Positions 56,431-64,000 of a stretch of DNA of 64,000 nt are shown one piece after another (position 1 is the first letter of the stretch; each line of letters begins with the position of its first letter). The notes under the pieces are model-generated. The model was not told the origin of the DNA, searched no databases, and was given only the letters and a program-made list of their open reading frames with translations. Source of the stretch: Roseateles oligotrophus (lineage in GTDB: Bacteria > Pseudomonadota > Gammaproteobacteria > Burkholderiales > Burkholderiaceae_C); NCBI RefSeq assembly GCF_014204525.1, contig NZ_JACHLP010000013.1:1-64000 (forward strand), given 5' to 3'. The translations under genes and the position numbers were made by a program.

Positions 56431-56760
56431 ATGTACGCCTCCACCTTCATCTTCGCCAAGAAGCAGTACGACGAGGAGTTCCATCGCCTGGACCAGATCA
56501 TTGCCGAGGCGGCCAAGTCCATGCCCGGCTATCTGGGCGAGGAGGCCTGGGAGAACCAGGCAACGGGGGTCTATTCCAACGTCTATTACTGGGACTCGCT
56601 GGAGGCCTTGCAGCAGCTGATGCAGCACCCGGCCCATCTGCAGGCCAAGGCAGCCCAGGCGAATTGGCTGGACGGCTACAAGGTGGTGATTGCCGAGGTC
56701 TTGCGCAGTTATGGCGAGCCCGGGCTGGGGCTGACGAAGCCGACGCCCACACCGGCCTAA
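56431..56760 (+). CDS. antibiotic biosynthesis monooxygenase (ABM)-like protein
   Basis: 109 residues. A short ferredoxin-like fold: strand MYASTFIFAKK, helix, GYLGEEAWENQATGVYSNVYYWDSLEALQQL, then helix and strand. These small domains oxidise polyketides or heme, or act as stress monooxygenases; the substrate is unknown. It stands between the PEP-CTERM gene and the thioredoxin-like gene, each with its own spacing, so no operon is clear. Confidence 0.7.
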   Translation: MYASTFIFAKKQYDEEFHRLDQIIAEAAKSMPGYLGEEAWENQATGVYSNVYYWDSLEALQQLMQHPAHLQAKAAQANWLDGYKVVIAEVLRSYGEPGLGLTKPTPTPA

Positions 56761-56857
56761 CGCCGGGCGCATTTGCTTGCGCGGTTTTCGCGCGCAAAGC
56801 CGGGCGGCAAGCCTCACAATGCGGAGCTGATTCCGCTGCACTTGGACGAAGAAGACC

Positions 56858-58411
56858 ATGACACTCAAGCCCACCTTGCTCGCCGCCAGCCTCAGCCTCG
56901 GTCTGCTGGCCGCAGCCCTGCCCGCCCAGGCCGCTCTCGCCCCCAGCGCCAACCCGGCCGCCGTGGCCTGGCAGGAGGCGGGCGCCGACGCCGATATCGA
57001 GCGTGCCTTCGCCCAGGCCCGCAGCGAGAAGAAGCCGCTGCTGCTTTACTGGGGTGCCAAGTGGTGCCCGCCCTGCAATCAGCTCAAGGCCACGCTGTTC
57101 AACCGCCAGGACTTCATCGAGCAGACGCGCGCCTTCGTCGCCGTCCACATCGACGGCGATTCGCCCGGCGCGCAAAAACTGGGCACCCGCTTCAAGGTGC
57201 GCGGCTATCCGACCATGATTCTGTTCACCGCCGACGGCGCCGAGCTGACCCGCCTGCCGGGCGAGATCGACGCCCCCCAGGTGCTGAAAGTCATGCAGCT
57301 GGGCCTGGCCGGTGGCCGCCCGGTCAAGGCCGTGCTGGCCGATGCCCGCGCCGGCAAAAAGCTGAACGTCAATGAATGGCGCCTGCTGGGCTTTTACTCC
57401 TGGGAATCGGATCAGGACCAGCTGCTGCCCCAGGCCGAGGTGCCTGCCCTGCTGGCCCAGCTGGCTGCGGCCGCCCAGGACCCCGACACCGCCACCCGGC
57501 TGTGGCTCAAGTCCCTGGCCGCCAGCGACGATGGCAAGGGCGGCCTCAAGGCCGATGCCGCCCAGCGCGCCCGCCTGGCCAAGGTGCTAACGGACAAAGA
57601 AGACGCACGCGCCCTGGCCGATGTGCTGACGAATGGCGCCGCCGACATCGTCAAGACCCTGGCCCCCCAGGCCGGCCCGGAACGCCAGGCCTTGCTGAGC
57701 CAGTTTGACGCCGCCCTGAAGCGCCTGGAGGCCGACGCCAGCCTCTCCCGCGCCGACCGCCTGCAAGCCCTGCAGGCCCGCGTCGACCTGGCCCGCCTGG
57801 AGCTGGCCAAGAGCGAGATCCACCCCAAGCTGAGCCCGGCCCTGCTGAAGGATGTGAAGGAACAGGCCGCCCGCGCCGACCGTGAAATCACCGACGGCTA
57901 CGAGCGTCAGGCCGTGATCAGCTCGGCCGCCCATCTGCTGGGCCAGACCGGCCAGTGGAAGGACAGCGACGAGCTGCTCAAGGCCGGCCTAGCCAAGAGC
58001 CACTCACCCTACTACCTGATGAGCGGCCTGGCCAATAACGCCAAGAAACAGGGCCGCAAGGACGAAGCCCTGCGCTGGTCGGAAGAAGCCTTCAACAAGA
58101 GCCAGGGCCCGGCGACCCGCCTGCAATGGGGCGCCGGCTATATGGCCAATCTGGTTGAACTCAGCCCGCAGGACAGCGGGCGCATCGAGAAGACGGCCGC
58201 CCTGCTGTTCAACGAGGCCGCCCAGGACAAGGGCAGCTTCTACGAGCGCAGCGCCCGTTCCCTGCAGAAAGTGGGCGCCAGCCTGAAGCAGTGGAACGCC
58301 AAGGGCCAGAATGAGGCCGCCATCAAGCGCCTGCGCGCTCAGCTGGACGGCATCTGCGCCAAGGTCGAGGTGGCCGACAAGCAGCGCGCCACCTGCGAGG
58401 CCTTGCTATAA
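56858..58411 (+). CDS. thioredoxin-family exported protein with helical C-terminus
   Basis: 517 residues. Signal peptide (about 1-25, ending LPAQAA) and a thioredoxin domain (about 35-145) with the active pair Cys70 and Cys73 in KWCPPCNQ. About 350 further residues form a helical, TPR-like region (AKSHSPYYLMSGLANNAKKQGRKDEALRWSEEAF) and end with two Cys. It should reduce or isomerise disulphides in the periplasm and hold its substrate with the helical part. It is much longer than a simple thioredoxin. It is convergent with the GST gene. Confidence 0.85.
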   Translation: MTLKPTLLAASLSLGLLAAALPAQAALAPSANPAAVAWQEAGADADIERAFAQARSEKKPLLLYWGAKWCPPCNQLKATLFNRQDFIEQTRAFVAVHIDGDSPGAQKLGTRFKVRGYPTMILFTADGAELTRLPGEIDAPQVLKVMQLGLAGGRPVKAVLADARAGKKLNVNEWRLLGFYSWESDQDQLLPQAEVPALLAQLAAAAQDPDTATRLWLKSLAASDDGKGGLKADAAQRARLAKVLTDKEDARALADVLTNGAADIVKTLAPQAGPERQALLSQFDAALKRLEADASLSRADRLQALQARVDLARLELAKSEIHPKLSPALLKDVKEQAARADREITDGYERQAVISSAAHLLGQTGQWKDSDELLKAGLAKSHSPYYLMSGLANNAKKQGRKDEALRWSEEAFNKSQGPATRLQWGAGYMANLVELSPQDSGRIEKTAALLFNEAAQDKGSFYERSARSLQKVGASLKQWNAKGQNEAAIKRLRAQLDGICAKVEVADKQRATCEALL

Positions 58412-58417
58412 GGTCGC

Positions 58418-59026
58418 TTACTTGAGCAGGCCCTCGGCCTTGAGGGCCGCCTGCACGGCCGGGCGAGAGGCCACACGCTCGCGCAAGGCCAGCAGATGGC
58501 TCAGCCCGTCCAGGCTCACGCCCACATACTGGCCCCAGTTGCTGACGACGAAGAGGTAGGCGTCGGCCACGCTGAACTGCTCACCCAGCAGGTATTGCCG
58601 GCCTTCCAACTGCTCGTTGACCCAGCTCAGCCGGGCTTGCAGGGCCGCTCGGACCTGGGCCTTGGTCTCCTCCACCGTGGCCGGGTTGAACAGGGGCGAG
58701 AAGCCCTTGTGCAGCTCGGAGGTGATGTAGTTCAGCCATTCCTGCAGGCGGTAACGCTCCCACGTGCCATTGGCCGGGGCCAGCTTGGCGGCCGGGGCCA
58801 GATCGGCGATGTATTGCACGATGGCCGGGCCTTCGGTCAGGCGCTGGCCGTCGTCCAGCTCCAGCACGGGCACCGAGCCCTTGGAATTGATGCTGTAGAA
58901 GTCGGTGCCGTCCTGCAGCTTCTTGGTCTTGGTGCTGGCCAGCACCAGCTCGAAGGGCAGGCCCGCCTCGCGCAAGGCGATATGGGGGGACAGGGAGCAG
59001 GCACCGGGGCTGTAATAAAGCTTCAT
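58418..59026 (-). CDS. glutathione S-transferase, beta-class-like
   Basis: 202 residues. The N-terminal thioredoxin-like domain (about 1-80) has Cys10 in MKLYYSPGACSLSPHIALREAG, the beta-class active cysteine, with NSKGSVPVLELDDG for glutathione binding. The C-terminal helical domain follows. ATG 59026 begins this fold; the longer frame upstream has no match. It detoxifies electrophiles or reduces mixed disulphides. It is divergent from the MaoC gene at 59160. Confidence 0.92.
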   Translation of the reverse strand: MKLYYSPGACSLSPHIALREAGLPFELVLASTKTKKLQDGTDFYSINSKGSVPVLELDDGQRLTEGPAIVQYIADLAPAAKLAPANGTWERYRLQEWLNYITSELHKGFSPLFNPATVEETKAQVRAALQARLSWVNEQLEGRQYLLGEQFSVADAYLFVVSNWGQYVGVSLDGLSHLLALRERVASRPAVQAALKAEGLLK

Positions 59027-59159
59027 GCTGAGATCCTTCAAATCCAATGGAGGGCCGACGATACGCCGAATTCCCTGCGCTTGCAGCGCAAGCAAAATTG
59101 CCCCGGCGCTGTCGCCCAGGTGATGCCGGCCCACGGCCTGGCTTAGCTATATTGGCGCC

Positions 59160-59615
59160 ATGCCTACCTACGCCTTTGAAGACTTCACCCCCGGCCGCGT
59201 GTTCGAGTTCGGCGGGATGAGCGTGGACCGTGAAGAGGGCCTGCGCTTTGCCGCCGCCTACGATCCGCAGCCTCTGCATCTGGACGAAGTCGCCGCCGAG
59301 GCCTCGGTGCTGGCCGGCCTCTCGGTCAGCGGCTGGCACACCTGCGCCATGGTCATGCGCATGATGTGCGATGCCTATCTGCTGGACTCCACCAGCCAGG
59401 GCTCGCCCGGCATCGACAATCTGCGCTGGCTCAAACCCGTGCGTCCCGGCGACACCTTGCGGGTACGCATGACGGTGCAAGAAGCCCGCGCCAGCCAGAG
59501 CCGGCCGCAGATCGGCCTGGTGCGCTCCATTTGGGCCGTGTTCAATCAAAAAGACGAGCAGGTGCTCAGCATGGAAGGCTGGGGCATGTTTGGCCGGCGC
59601 GAGGCTGGCGGCTGA
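59160..59615 (+). CDS. MaoC-like (R)-hydratase/dehydratase
   Basis: 151 residues. A hot-dog fold with the hydratase motif AAAYDPQPLHLDEVAA (Asp and His of the (R)-enoyl-CoA hydratase active site) and the conserved SGWHTCAMVMRMM. Likely hydrates trans-2-enoyl-CoA in fatty-acid or polyhydroxyalkanoate metabolism. The substrate is not certain. It is convergent with the PspC gene, 9 bases apart. Confidence 0.85.
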   Translation: MPTYAFEDFTPGRVFEFGGMSVDREEGLRFAAAYDPQPLHLDEVAAEASVLAGLSVSGWHTCAMVMRMMCDAYLLDSTSQGSPGIDNLRWLKPVRPGDTLRVRMTVQEARASQSRPQIGLVRSIWAVFNQKDEQVLSMEGWGMFGRREAGG

Positions 59616-59624
59616 ACGAGCAGA

Positions 59625-59957
59625 TCACTCTTCTTCCGGCACAAAAATCCACAGCAGCAGATAGACCAGCAGGCCGCTGCCGGCGCACAAGACCAGCAAG
59701 CTCACCAGCAAGCGCCACAACCAGGCGGGGGTGGCTGTCAGCTGGGCCAGGCCACCGCAGACACCGCCTAACCAGCGATCCTGACGGCTACGCCTGAAGG
59801 CATTGATGGAGGACACCCCGGCCCCCAAGCCCGGGGCCGCAGCCGCCGGCCCCGCATCGCCCAGCACCTTGGCCTTGGCGCGTGCGTACTCATCGTCGGA
59901 CAGAACACCGCGCTGATGCAGCTCGGCCAGCTTGGCCAGTTCTTCGCTGAAAGACAT
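59625..59957 (-). CDS. SHOCT and PspC domain protein
   Basis: 110 residues. An N-terminal SHOCT domain (about 4-32, EELAKLAELHQRGVLSDDEY) and a C-terminal PspC domain (about 58-110, DRWLGGVCGGLAQLT with a membrane segment and LLWIFVPEEE). PspC-type proteins respond to envelope stress at the inner membrane. ATG 59957 was chosen because it opens the SHOCT domain; an ATG at 59984 would add 9 residues. It stands alone. Confidence 0.85.
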   Translation of the reverse strand: MSFSEELAKLAELHQRGVLSDDEYARAKAKVLGDAGPAAAAPGLGAGVSSINAFRRSRQDRWLGGVCGGLAQLTATPAWLWRLLVSLLVLCAGSGLLVYLLLWIFVPEEE

Positions 59958-60197
59958 GGGTGAACCCTTTCTTGCTGATGGCATTGGGCACAGCCTAAGG
60001 CCTGCCCACCGGCAGCTCCAAGGCCTTGCGACGAACTGCAGCTTGGGGCGGCCGGACGGATCACAAGCGCCGCAGCCGTTCAGGCATTAGGACCATTCAA
60101 CGCCCCAATCCGCCATTCGCCGCCTGCCGCAGCGAAGGCCGGGCCAAGCTCCCCATAATCCGCCCAATCCCAGAAACACTGACCAAGGACGGGTGGA

Positions 60198-61724
60198 ATG
60201 AGACAGAGACAAAACAAGCAGCGCCTGCTGCTGAGCAGCCTGACGGCCGCGGCGATGAGCTTGGGCTTGGGCCAGGCCCTGGCCCAGCACGCGCCAGCCG
60301 ACGGCAAAGCCACCCAGCCCTGCCGCGTGGCCGGCATCGCCAATGAGCTGCAATGCGGCAGCATCAAGCGGCCGCTGGACCCGGCCCAGCCCCAGGGCAG
60401 GCAGATCGATGTACATTTTCTGGTCGTGCCGGCGATGGCGCGCAACAAGCAGCCCGACCCGGTGCTGATGCTGGCCGGCGGCCCTGGCCAGAGCGCCATC
60501 GATATTGCGCCCATGGTGCTGAGCCGGCTGGCGCGCCTGAACAATCGGCGTGATCTGGTCTTCATCGACCAGCGCGGCACCGGCAAGTCCGCGCCCCTGC
60601 AATGCGCCGACGTCTCCAAGCTGCCGCTGGCCCAGGTGCTGGACCCGCAGTTCATGCTGAAGAATTTGGAGCAATGCCGCCAGGACCTGGGCAAGCTGCC
60701 GCACGGCGATCTGCGCCAGTACAGCACCACGCTGGCCATGCAGGACTTCGACGCCGTGCGTGAGGCCCTGGGCGCGCCGCAGTGGAATCTGATCGGCGCC
60801 AGCTATGGCACCCGCGCGGCGCTGGAATATCTGCGCCTGTTCCCGACCAAGGTGCGCCGCACCGTTATCGACGGCGTGGCGCCGCCGGATATGGTGCTGC
60901 CCGCCAGCTTCTCGACCGACGGCCAGCAGGCGCTGAACGCCATGCTGCAGTTCTGCGAGAAGGACGCCGGCTGCAGCCGGCAATACCCCCAGCTGCGCCA
61001 GGAGTGGGCGGCTTTGCAGCAAGGCCTGCCCCGCAACATCAGCGTCAGCGACCCACTGAGCGGCAAGCCGGAGCAGTTCAGCCTGACGCGCGAACAGCTC
61101 TTGCGCAGCGTGCGCATGCCGCTGTACAGCCCCAGCCTGGCCGCTGCCCTGCCCGCCGCCATCCACGCCGCGGCCGGGGGGCGCTGGGAGGGCCTGCTGG
61201 GCTTGTCCGGCGCCATGGCCTCGAACAAGGGCATGCGGCTGGCCGAGGGCATGCATTTCTCGGTCGTCTGCGCCGAGGATGTGCCGCGCCTGGAGGCCGG
61301 CCTCGGCAAGGACGCGCCGGGCAGCGACTTCGGCGACAGCGATGCCAAGCTCTACACCCAGGTCTGCAAGCACTGGCCGCGCGCCCAGCTGGCGCCGGAG
61401 TTCTTCAGCATCCCGCCCGCGCCCTCGCCGGTGCTGCTGCTCAGCGGCGGCGCCGACCCGGCCACGCCGCCGCGCCACGGCGAGCGCGCGGCCAAGGCGC
61501 TCGCGGCCAAGAACCCGGCCATTGCCCAGCACATCGTCGTGCCCGAGGCCGGCCATGGCGTCAGCAGCATTGTCTGCATGCGCGATGTGCTGTTCCGCTT
61601 CATCGACAGCAAGACCGACGCCGCCGCCCTGCCCCAGGACGCCGGCTGTGCCAGCAAGATCCCGCGGCCCACGGCTTTCATGCCGGTGCAAAGCGCCCCC
61701 GCCAACGCAAAGGTTGCCCCATGA
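60198..61724 (+). CDS. exported alpha/beta hydrolase (proline iminopeptidase/TAP-like)
   Basis: 508 residues. Signal peptide (about 1-29, ending GQALAQ), then an alpha/beta hydrolase with oxyanion motif MLAGGPGQSAID, VFIDQRGTGKS, the nucleophile elbow GASYGTRAALEY and a C-terminal TAP-like block ending in the His of PEAGHGVSSI. It resembles the tripeptidyl aminopeptidase/SlpE type of exported peptidases. Its stop overlaps the start of the ABC ATPase gene (ATGA, 61721-61724), so it is the first gene of a three-gene operon with the NatAB-type exporter. Its substrate may be a peptide handled with the exporter. Confidence 0.88.
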   Translation: MRQRQNKQRLLLSSLTAAAMSLGLGQALAQHAPADGKATQPCRVAGIANELQCGSIKRPLDPAQPQGRQIDVHFLVVPAMARNKQPDPVLMLAGGPGQSAIDIAPMVLSRLARLNNRRDLVFIDQRGTGKSAPLQCADVSKLPLAQVLDPQFMLKNLEQCRQDLGKLPHGDLRQYSTTLAMQDFDAVREALGAPQWNLIGASYGTRAALEYLRLFPTKVRRTVIDGVAPPDMVLPASFSTDGQQALNAMLQFCEKDAGCSRQYPQLRQEWAALQQGLPRNISVSDPLSGKPEQFSLTREQLLRSVRMPLYSPSLAAALPAAIHAAAGGRWEGLLGLSGAMASNKGMRLAEGMHFSVVCAEDVPRLEAGLGKDAPGSDFGDSDAKLYTQVCKHWPRAQLAPEFFSIPPAPSPVLLLSGGADPATPPRHGERAAKALAAKNPAIAQHIVVPEAGHGVSSIVCMRDVLFRFIDSKTDAAALPQDAGCASKIPRPTAFMPVQSAPANAKVAP

Positions 61725-62554
61725 TCCAGATCGACAACGTCAGCAAGCAGTTCGCCTCCCGCGGCGGCAGCAAACCCGGGCTGAGCCTGGCCAGCCTGCT
61801 GGGCAAGCGCAGCGCGCCGCAGCTGGTGCAGGCCGTCAAGGACGTCAGCGTCCATGCCCCGGACGGCCGCATCACCGGCCTGCTGGGCGCCAACGGCGCC
61901 GGCAAGACCACCACCTTGCGCATGCTGGGCGGCTTGTTCCAGCCCGATAGCGGCAGCATCACGGTGGACGGCATTGCCGTCGCCAGCCAGCCGCGCGAGG
62001 CCCTGGCCCGCATGGGCATTCTGGGCGACGCCCATGGCCTCTACCCGCGCCTGTCGGCGCGCGAGAACATCATCTACTTCGGCCGCCTGCAGGGCATGGA
62101 GGCAGATGCGGCCGACGCCCGTGCCGTCGAACTGGCGCGTTTGCTGGAGATGCAGCACATCCTGGACCGCCGCGCCGAGGGCTTCAGCCAGGGCGAGCGC
62201 ATGAAGACCGCGCTGGCCCGTGCCCTGGTGCACGACCCCGCCAATATCGTGCTGGACGAGCCCACCAACGGCCTCGATGTGCTGGCCACCCGCGCCCTGC
62301 GCGAGGCCTTGCGCCATCTGCGCTCGCCCGCCGGCGGGGCCAAGACCATCATCTTCTCCACCCACATCATGCAGGAGGTGGAGCAGCTCTGTGAGCATGT
62401 GGTGGTGGTGGCGCAAGGCCGCAGCGTGGCCGAGGGCTCGGTGCCCGAGCTGCTGGAGCTGGCCGGCGAGGCCCGCTTCGAGGACGCCTTCGTCAAACTG
62501 GCCTTTGCAAGCGCAGTGGCCGAAGAACAAAAAAATCTCAGGAGCGCCGCATGA
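61721..62554 (+). CDS. natA: ABC exporter ATP-binding protein, NatA-like
   Basis: 277 residues. Walker A LGANGAGKTTT, signature FSQGERMKTALARAL, Walker B IVLDEPTNGLD and switch FSTHIMQEV. The SQGE variant of the signature is characteristic of the NatA/ABC-2 group that exports sodium or small peptides. It is coupled at both ends by ATGA overlaps with the hydrolase and the permease genes. The name follows the family; sodium transport is not proved. Confidence 0.88.
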   Translation: MIQIDNVSKQFASRGGSKPGLSLASLLGKRSAPQLVQAVKDVSVHAPDGRITGLLGANGAGKTTTLRMLGGLFQPDSGSITVDGIAVASQPREALARMGILGDAHGLYPRLSARENIIYFGRLQGMEADAADARAVELARLLEMQHILDRRAEGFSQGERMKTALARALVHDPANIVLDEPTNGLDVLATRALREALRHLRSPAGGAKTIIFSTHIMQEVEQLCEHVVVVAQGRSVAEGSVPELLELAGEARFEDAFVKLAFASAVAEEQKNLRSAA

Positions 62555-63744
62555 GCCCAACCCTTCCAGCCACCGGTCTGTGGCGCAATTTCTGCGTCGT
62601 TTTCTGCAAGGAAGCCAGCGACGCCCTGCGCGACCGCCGCACCCTTTTGCGCCTGCTGGTGCCCGCCGTGCTGATGGGGCCGCTGCTGCTGCTGGCCATG
62701 TCGGGCCTGATCTCCTCGTTTGAGAGCCGGGCCGAGAAGCGCGAGATCCTGGTCGCCGGCATCGAGCACGCCCCCACCCTGCGCAACTTCATCGAGCGCC
62801 AGACCTACACCATCAAGACCGCCCCGGCCGACTACGAGAAAGGCCTGCGCGCCAACACCTTGCTGGAGCCGGTGCTGGTGGTCGGCAAGAACTTCGAGCA
62901 GGAATTGCTGGCCGGCGAGCAGCCCACGCTAGAGCTGGTGAGCGATAGCGCCAACCAGCGCGCCGAGGCCGGCCAGGCCCCGGTGCAGCGCCTGGTCAAC
63001 AGCTTCAACCGCGAACGCGCCAGCCTCAATCTGGCCCTGCGCGGGGTCTCGGTGCAGCTGCTGCAGCCGGTCGATCTGCAGGAGCGCGATCTGGCCAGCA
63101 CCCAGGCCCGCGCCGCCCGCATCACCAGCATGATTCCCATGTTCATCATCATGGCCGTGCTCTACGGTGCCCTCACCGCCGCGCTGGACAGCACGGCCGG
63201 CGAGCGCGAACGCGGCTCGCTGGAGCCCCTGCTGATGAACCCGGTGCAGCAATTCGCCCTGGTGCTGGGCAAATGGGGTGCCGTGGCCGGCCTGGGCCTG
63301 GCCGTGGCCCTGCTGTCCAATCTGAGCTTCATCCCGGCGCAATGGCTGCTGCAGAGCGACAGCCTGCAAGCCATGTTCCAGTTCGGCGCGCCCGAGGTGA
63401 TCGCCTGCTTCCTGCTGCAGCTGCCGCTGGCCGCCGCCATGGGCGCGGTGCTGATGGCCATCGCCATCCGCACCAAGAGCTTCAAGGAGGCACAGGCCAG
63501 CAGCGGCCTGATCATCACCCTGGTGGCGATGGCGCCCATGGTGACCCTGCTCAACCCGGGTGGCGACGCCGCCTGGTATCTGTGGGTGCCGGGCCTGGCC
63601 CAGAACACCTTGATGATGCAGGTGCTCAAGGGCGAGAGCCTGCGCCTGCTGCAGGTCTTGCCCAGCGTGCTCACCGGCCTTGTGCTGACGGTAGGCAGCC
63701 TGGTCTTCGTGGCCCGCTCGATGCGGGGCGCGGTGGCCAAATAA
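62551..63744 (+). CDS. natB: ABC-2 permease, NatB-like
   Basis: 397 residues. One N-terminal helix (about 31-52), a periplasmic loop of about 140 residues and about five more helices in the C-terminal half (IPMFIIMAVLYGAL, LLQLPLAAAMGAVLMAIAI and on). This is the NatB layout of ABC-2 exporters. AGGAGCGCCGC precedes its ATG at 62551, which overlaps the natA stop. It is followed by a CGCGGG repeat and a bidirectional terminator. Confidence 0.85.
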   Translation: MSPTLPATGLWRNFCVVFCKEASDALRDRRTLLRLLVPAVLMGPLLLLAMSGLISSFESRAEKREILVAGIEHAPTLRNFIERQTYTIKTAPADYEKGLRANTLLEPVLVVGKNFEQELLAGEQPTLELVSDSANQRAEAGQAPVQRLVNSFNRERASLNLALRGVSVQLLQPVDLQERDLASTQARAARITSMIPMFIIMAVLYGALTAALDSTAGERERGSLEPLLMNPVQQFALVLGKWGAVAGLGLAVALLSNLSFIPAQWLLQSDSLQAMFQFGAPEVIACFLLQLPLAAAMGAVLMAIAIRTKSFKEAQASSGLIITLVAMAPMVTLLNPGGDAAWYLWVPGLAQNTLMMQVLKGESLRLLQVLPSVLTGLVLTVGSLVFVARSMRGAVAK

Positions 63745-63768
63745 CGCGGGCGCGGGCGCGGGCGCGGG
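63745..63768. repeat. four CGCGGG hexamers after natB
   Basis: CGCGGG four times in a row immediately after the natB stop. A short tandem repeat of unknown role; its copy number could vary. Confidence 0.8.
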
Positions 63769-63783
63769 CGCCGCAACAATAGT

Positions 63784-63810
63784 CAGGCCCTGCGGGGCCT
63801 GTTTTTATTT
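63784..63810. terminator. bidirectional terminator at the end of the window
   Basis: CAGGCCC, loop TGCG, GGGCCTG, then TTTTTATTTT. It ends the natB transcript. The T run overlaps the stop of the convergent partial gene, and the other strand offers a weaker A/T run, so it may serve both. Confidence 0.8.
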
Positions 63811-64000
63811 TGCGCCGAAGTAAAGCATCAGATCGGCGGATGTCGGCTGGCCGCCGCAGGCCGTTGTCTTGCGATCGGGCTCATGCACATAATGGCCCAG
63901 ACGGACGGATTCTCCCGATGGAGCTTGCATGAAGCCTTGCCTGCGCTCGTTTGACTCAAGCCGCTCAGCGAAAGCCTGGACGCGCCAGGCCGAGCCGGAA
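63805..64000 (-). CDS. C-terminal part of an unknown protein, open at the right edge
   Basis: The frame is open across the window edge and ends at the stop 63805-63807. It encodes about 64 residues ending VHEPDRKTTACGGQPTSADL and then MLYFGAK, with no stop inside. The composition and codon use fit a real gene. No family could be assigned from this tail. It is convergent with natB. Confidence 0.6.
   Translation of the reverse strand, partial: SGSAWRVQAFAERLESNERRQGFMQAPSGESVRLGHYVHEPDRKTTACGGQPTSADLMLYFGAK

Overview
This is 64 kb of GC-rich, densely coded chromosome from a Gram-negative heterotroph. The proteins look betaproteobacterial, most likely Burkholderiales of the Roseateles/Rubrivivax-Leptothrix type. 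Evidence includes a UbiA/UbiC quinone route, PutA without a ribbon-helix-helix domain, a PEP-CTERM protein, a TonB receptor with a Fur box, PPK2, a BLUF photoreceptor and many c-di-GMP proteins. The assignment is an inference from protein character and composition; there is no rRNA or tRNA gene in the window.

Layout. 1-5.3 kb: end of a LivM permease, a LysR regulator, a branched-chain amino-acid binding protein and mmsA/mmsB (valine catabolism). 5.4-6.5 kb: a diguanylate cyclase. 6.5-13.7 kb: a secreted caspase-like peptidase and a secreted TPR-CHAT protease, translationally coupled and divergent from an ECF-like sigma factor, a single-pass membrane anti-sigma candidate and a lipoprotein. 13.7-16.7 kb: ubiA, an AP2-like protein, ubiC, proC. 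16.7-21.1 kb: alpha/beta hydrolase, SYLF lipoprotein, MocR regulator, DUF2917-like protein. 21.2-28.8 kb: TonB receptor, AraC regulator, ABC ATPase and a giant permease with a degenerate M1-peptidase-like tail. 28.9-33.7 kb: outer-membrane protein, putA and its Lrp-type regulator. 33.7-39.3 kb: a lower-GC accessory block of defence-type genes (endonuclease-like, PIN, Abi-like, HEPN-like, HNH). 39.5-44 kb: PAP2 phosphatase, PPK2, DUF885 peptidase-like protein, BLUF. 44-55 kb: HDOD, PAS-GGDEF-EAL, 2,4-dienoyl-CoA reductase, DUF4397 lipoprotein, hybrid kinase, AlkD-like protein. 55-64 kb: PEP-CTERM protein, small monooxygenase, thioredoxin-like protein, GST, MaoC, PspC, and an operon of an exported alpha/beta hydrolase with a NatAB-type ABC exporter.

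The most unusual part is 6.5-13.7 kb. The same bipartite sequence, GGCCTGACAA, 14 bases, GCTCTTC, lies upstream of both the sigma gene and the lipoprotein gene. It looks like the promoter read by this sigma factor. Two cysteine proteases with intact His/Cys dyads and signal peptides are encoded divergently, and the sigma gene overlaps a gene for a protein with a cytoplasmic N-terminus, one membrane helix and a periplasmic tail. I infer a periplasmic protease to membrane anti-sigma to sigma factor relay without CRISPR. It is conceptually parallel to the TPR-CHAT/sigma arrangement of type III-E systems, but the compartment is different. This is a hypothesis, not a demonstrated system.
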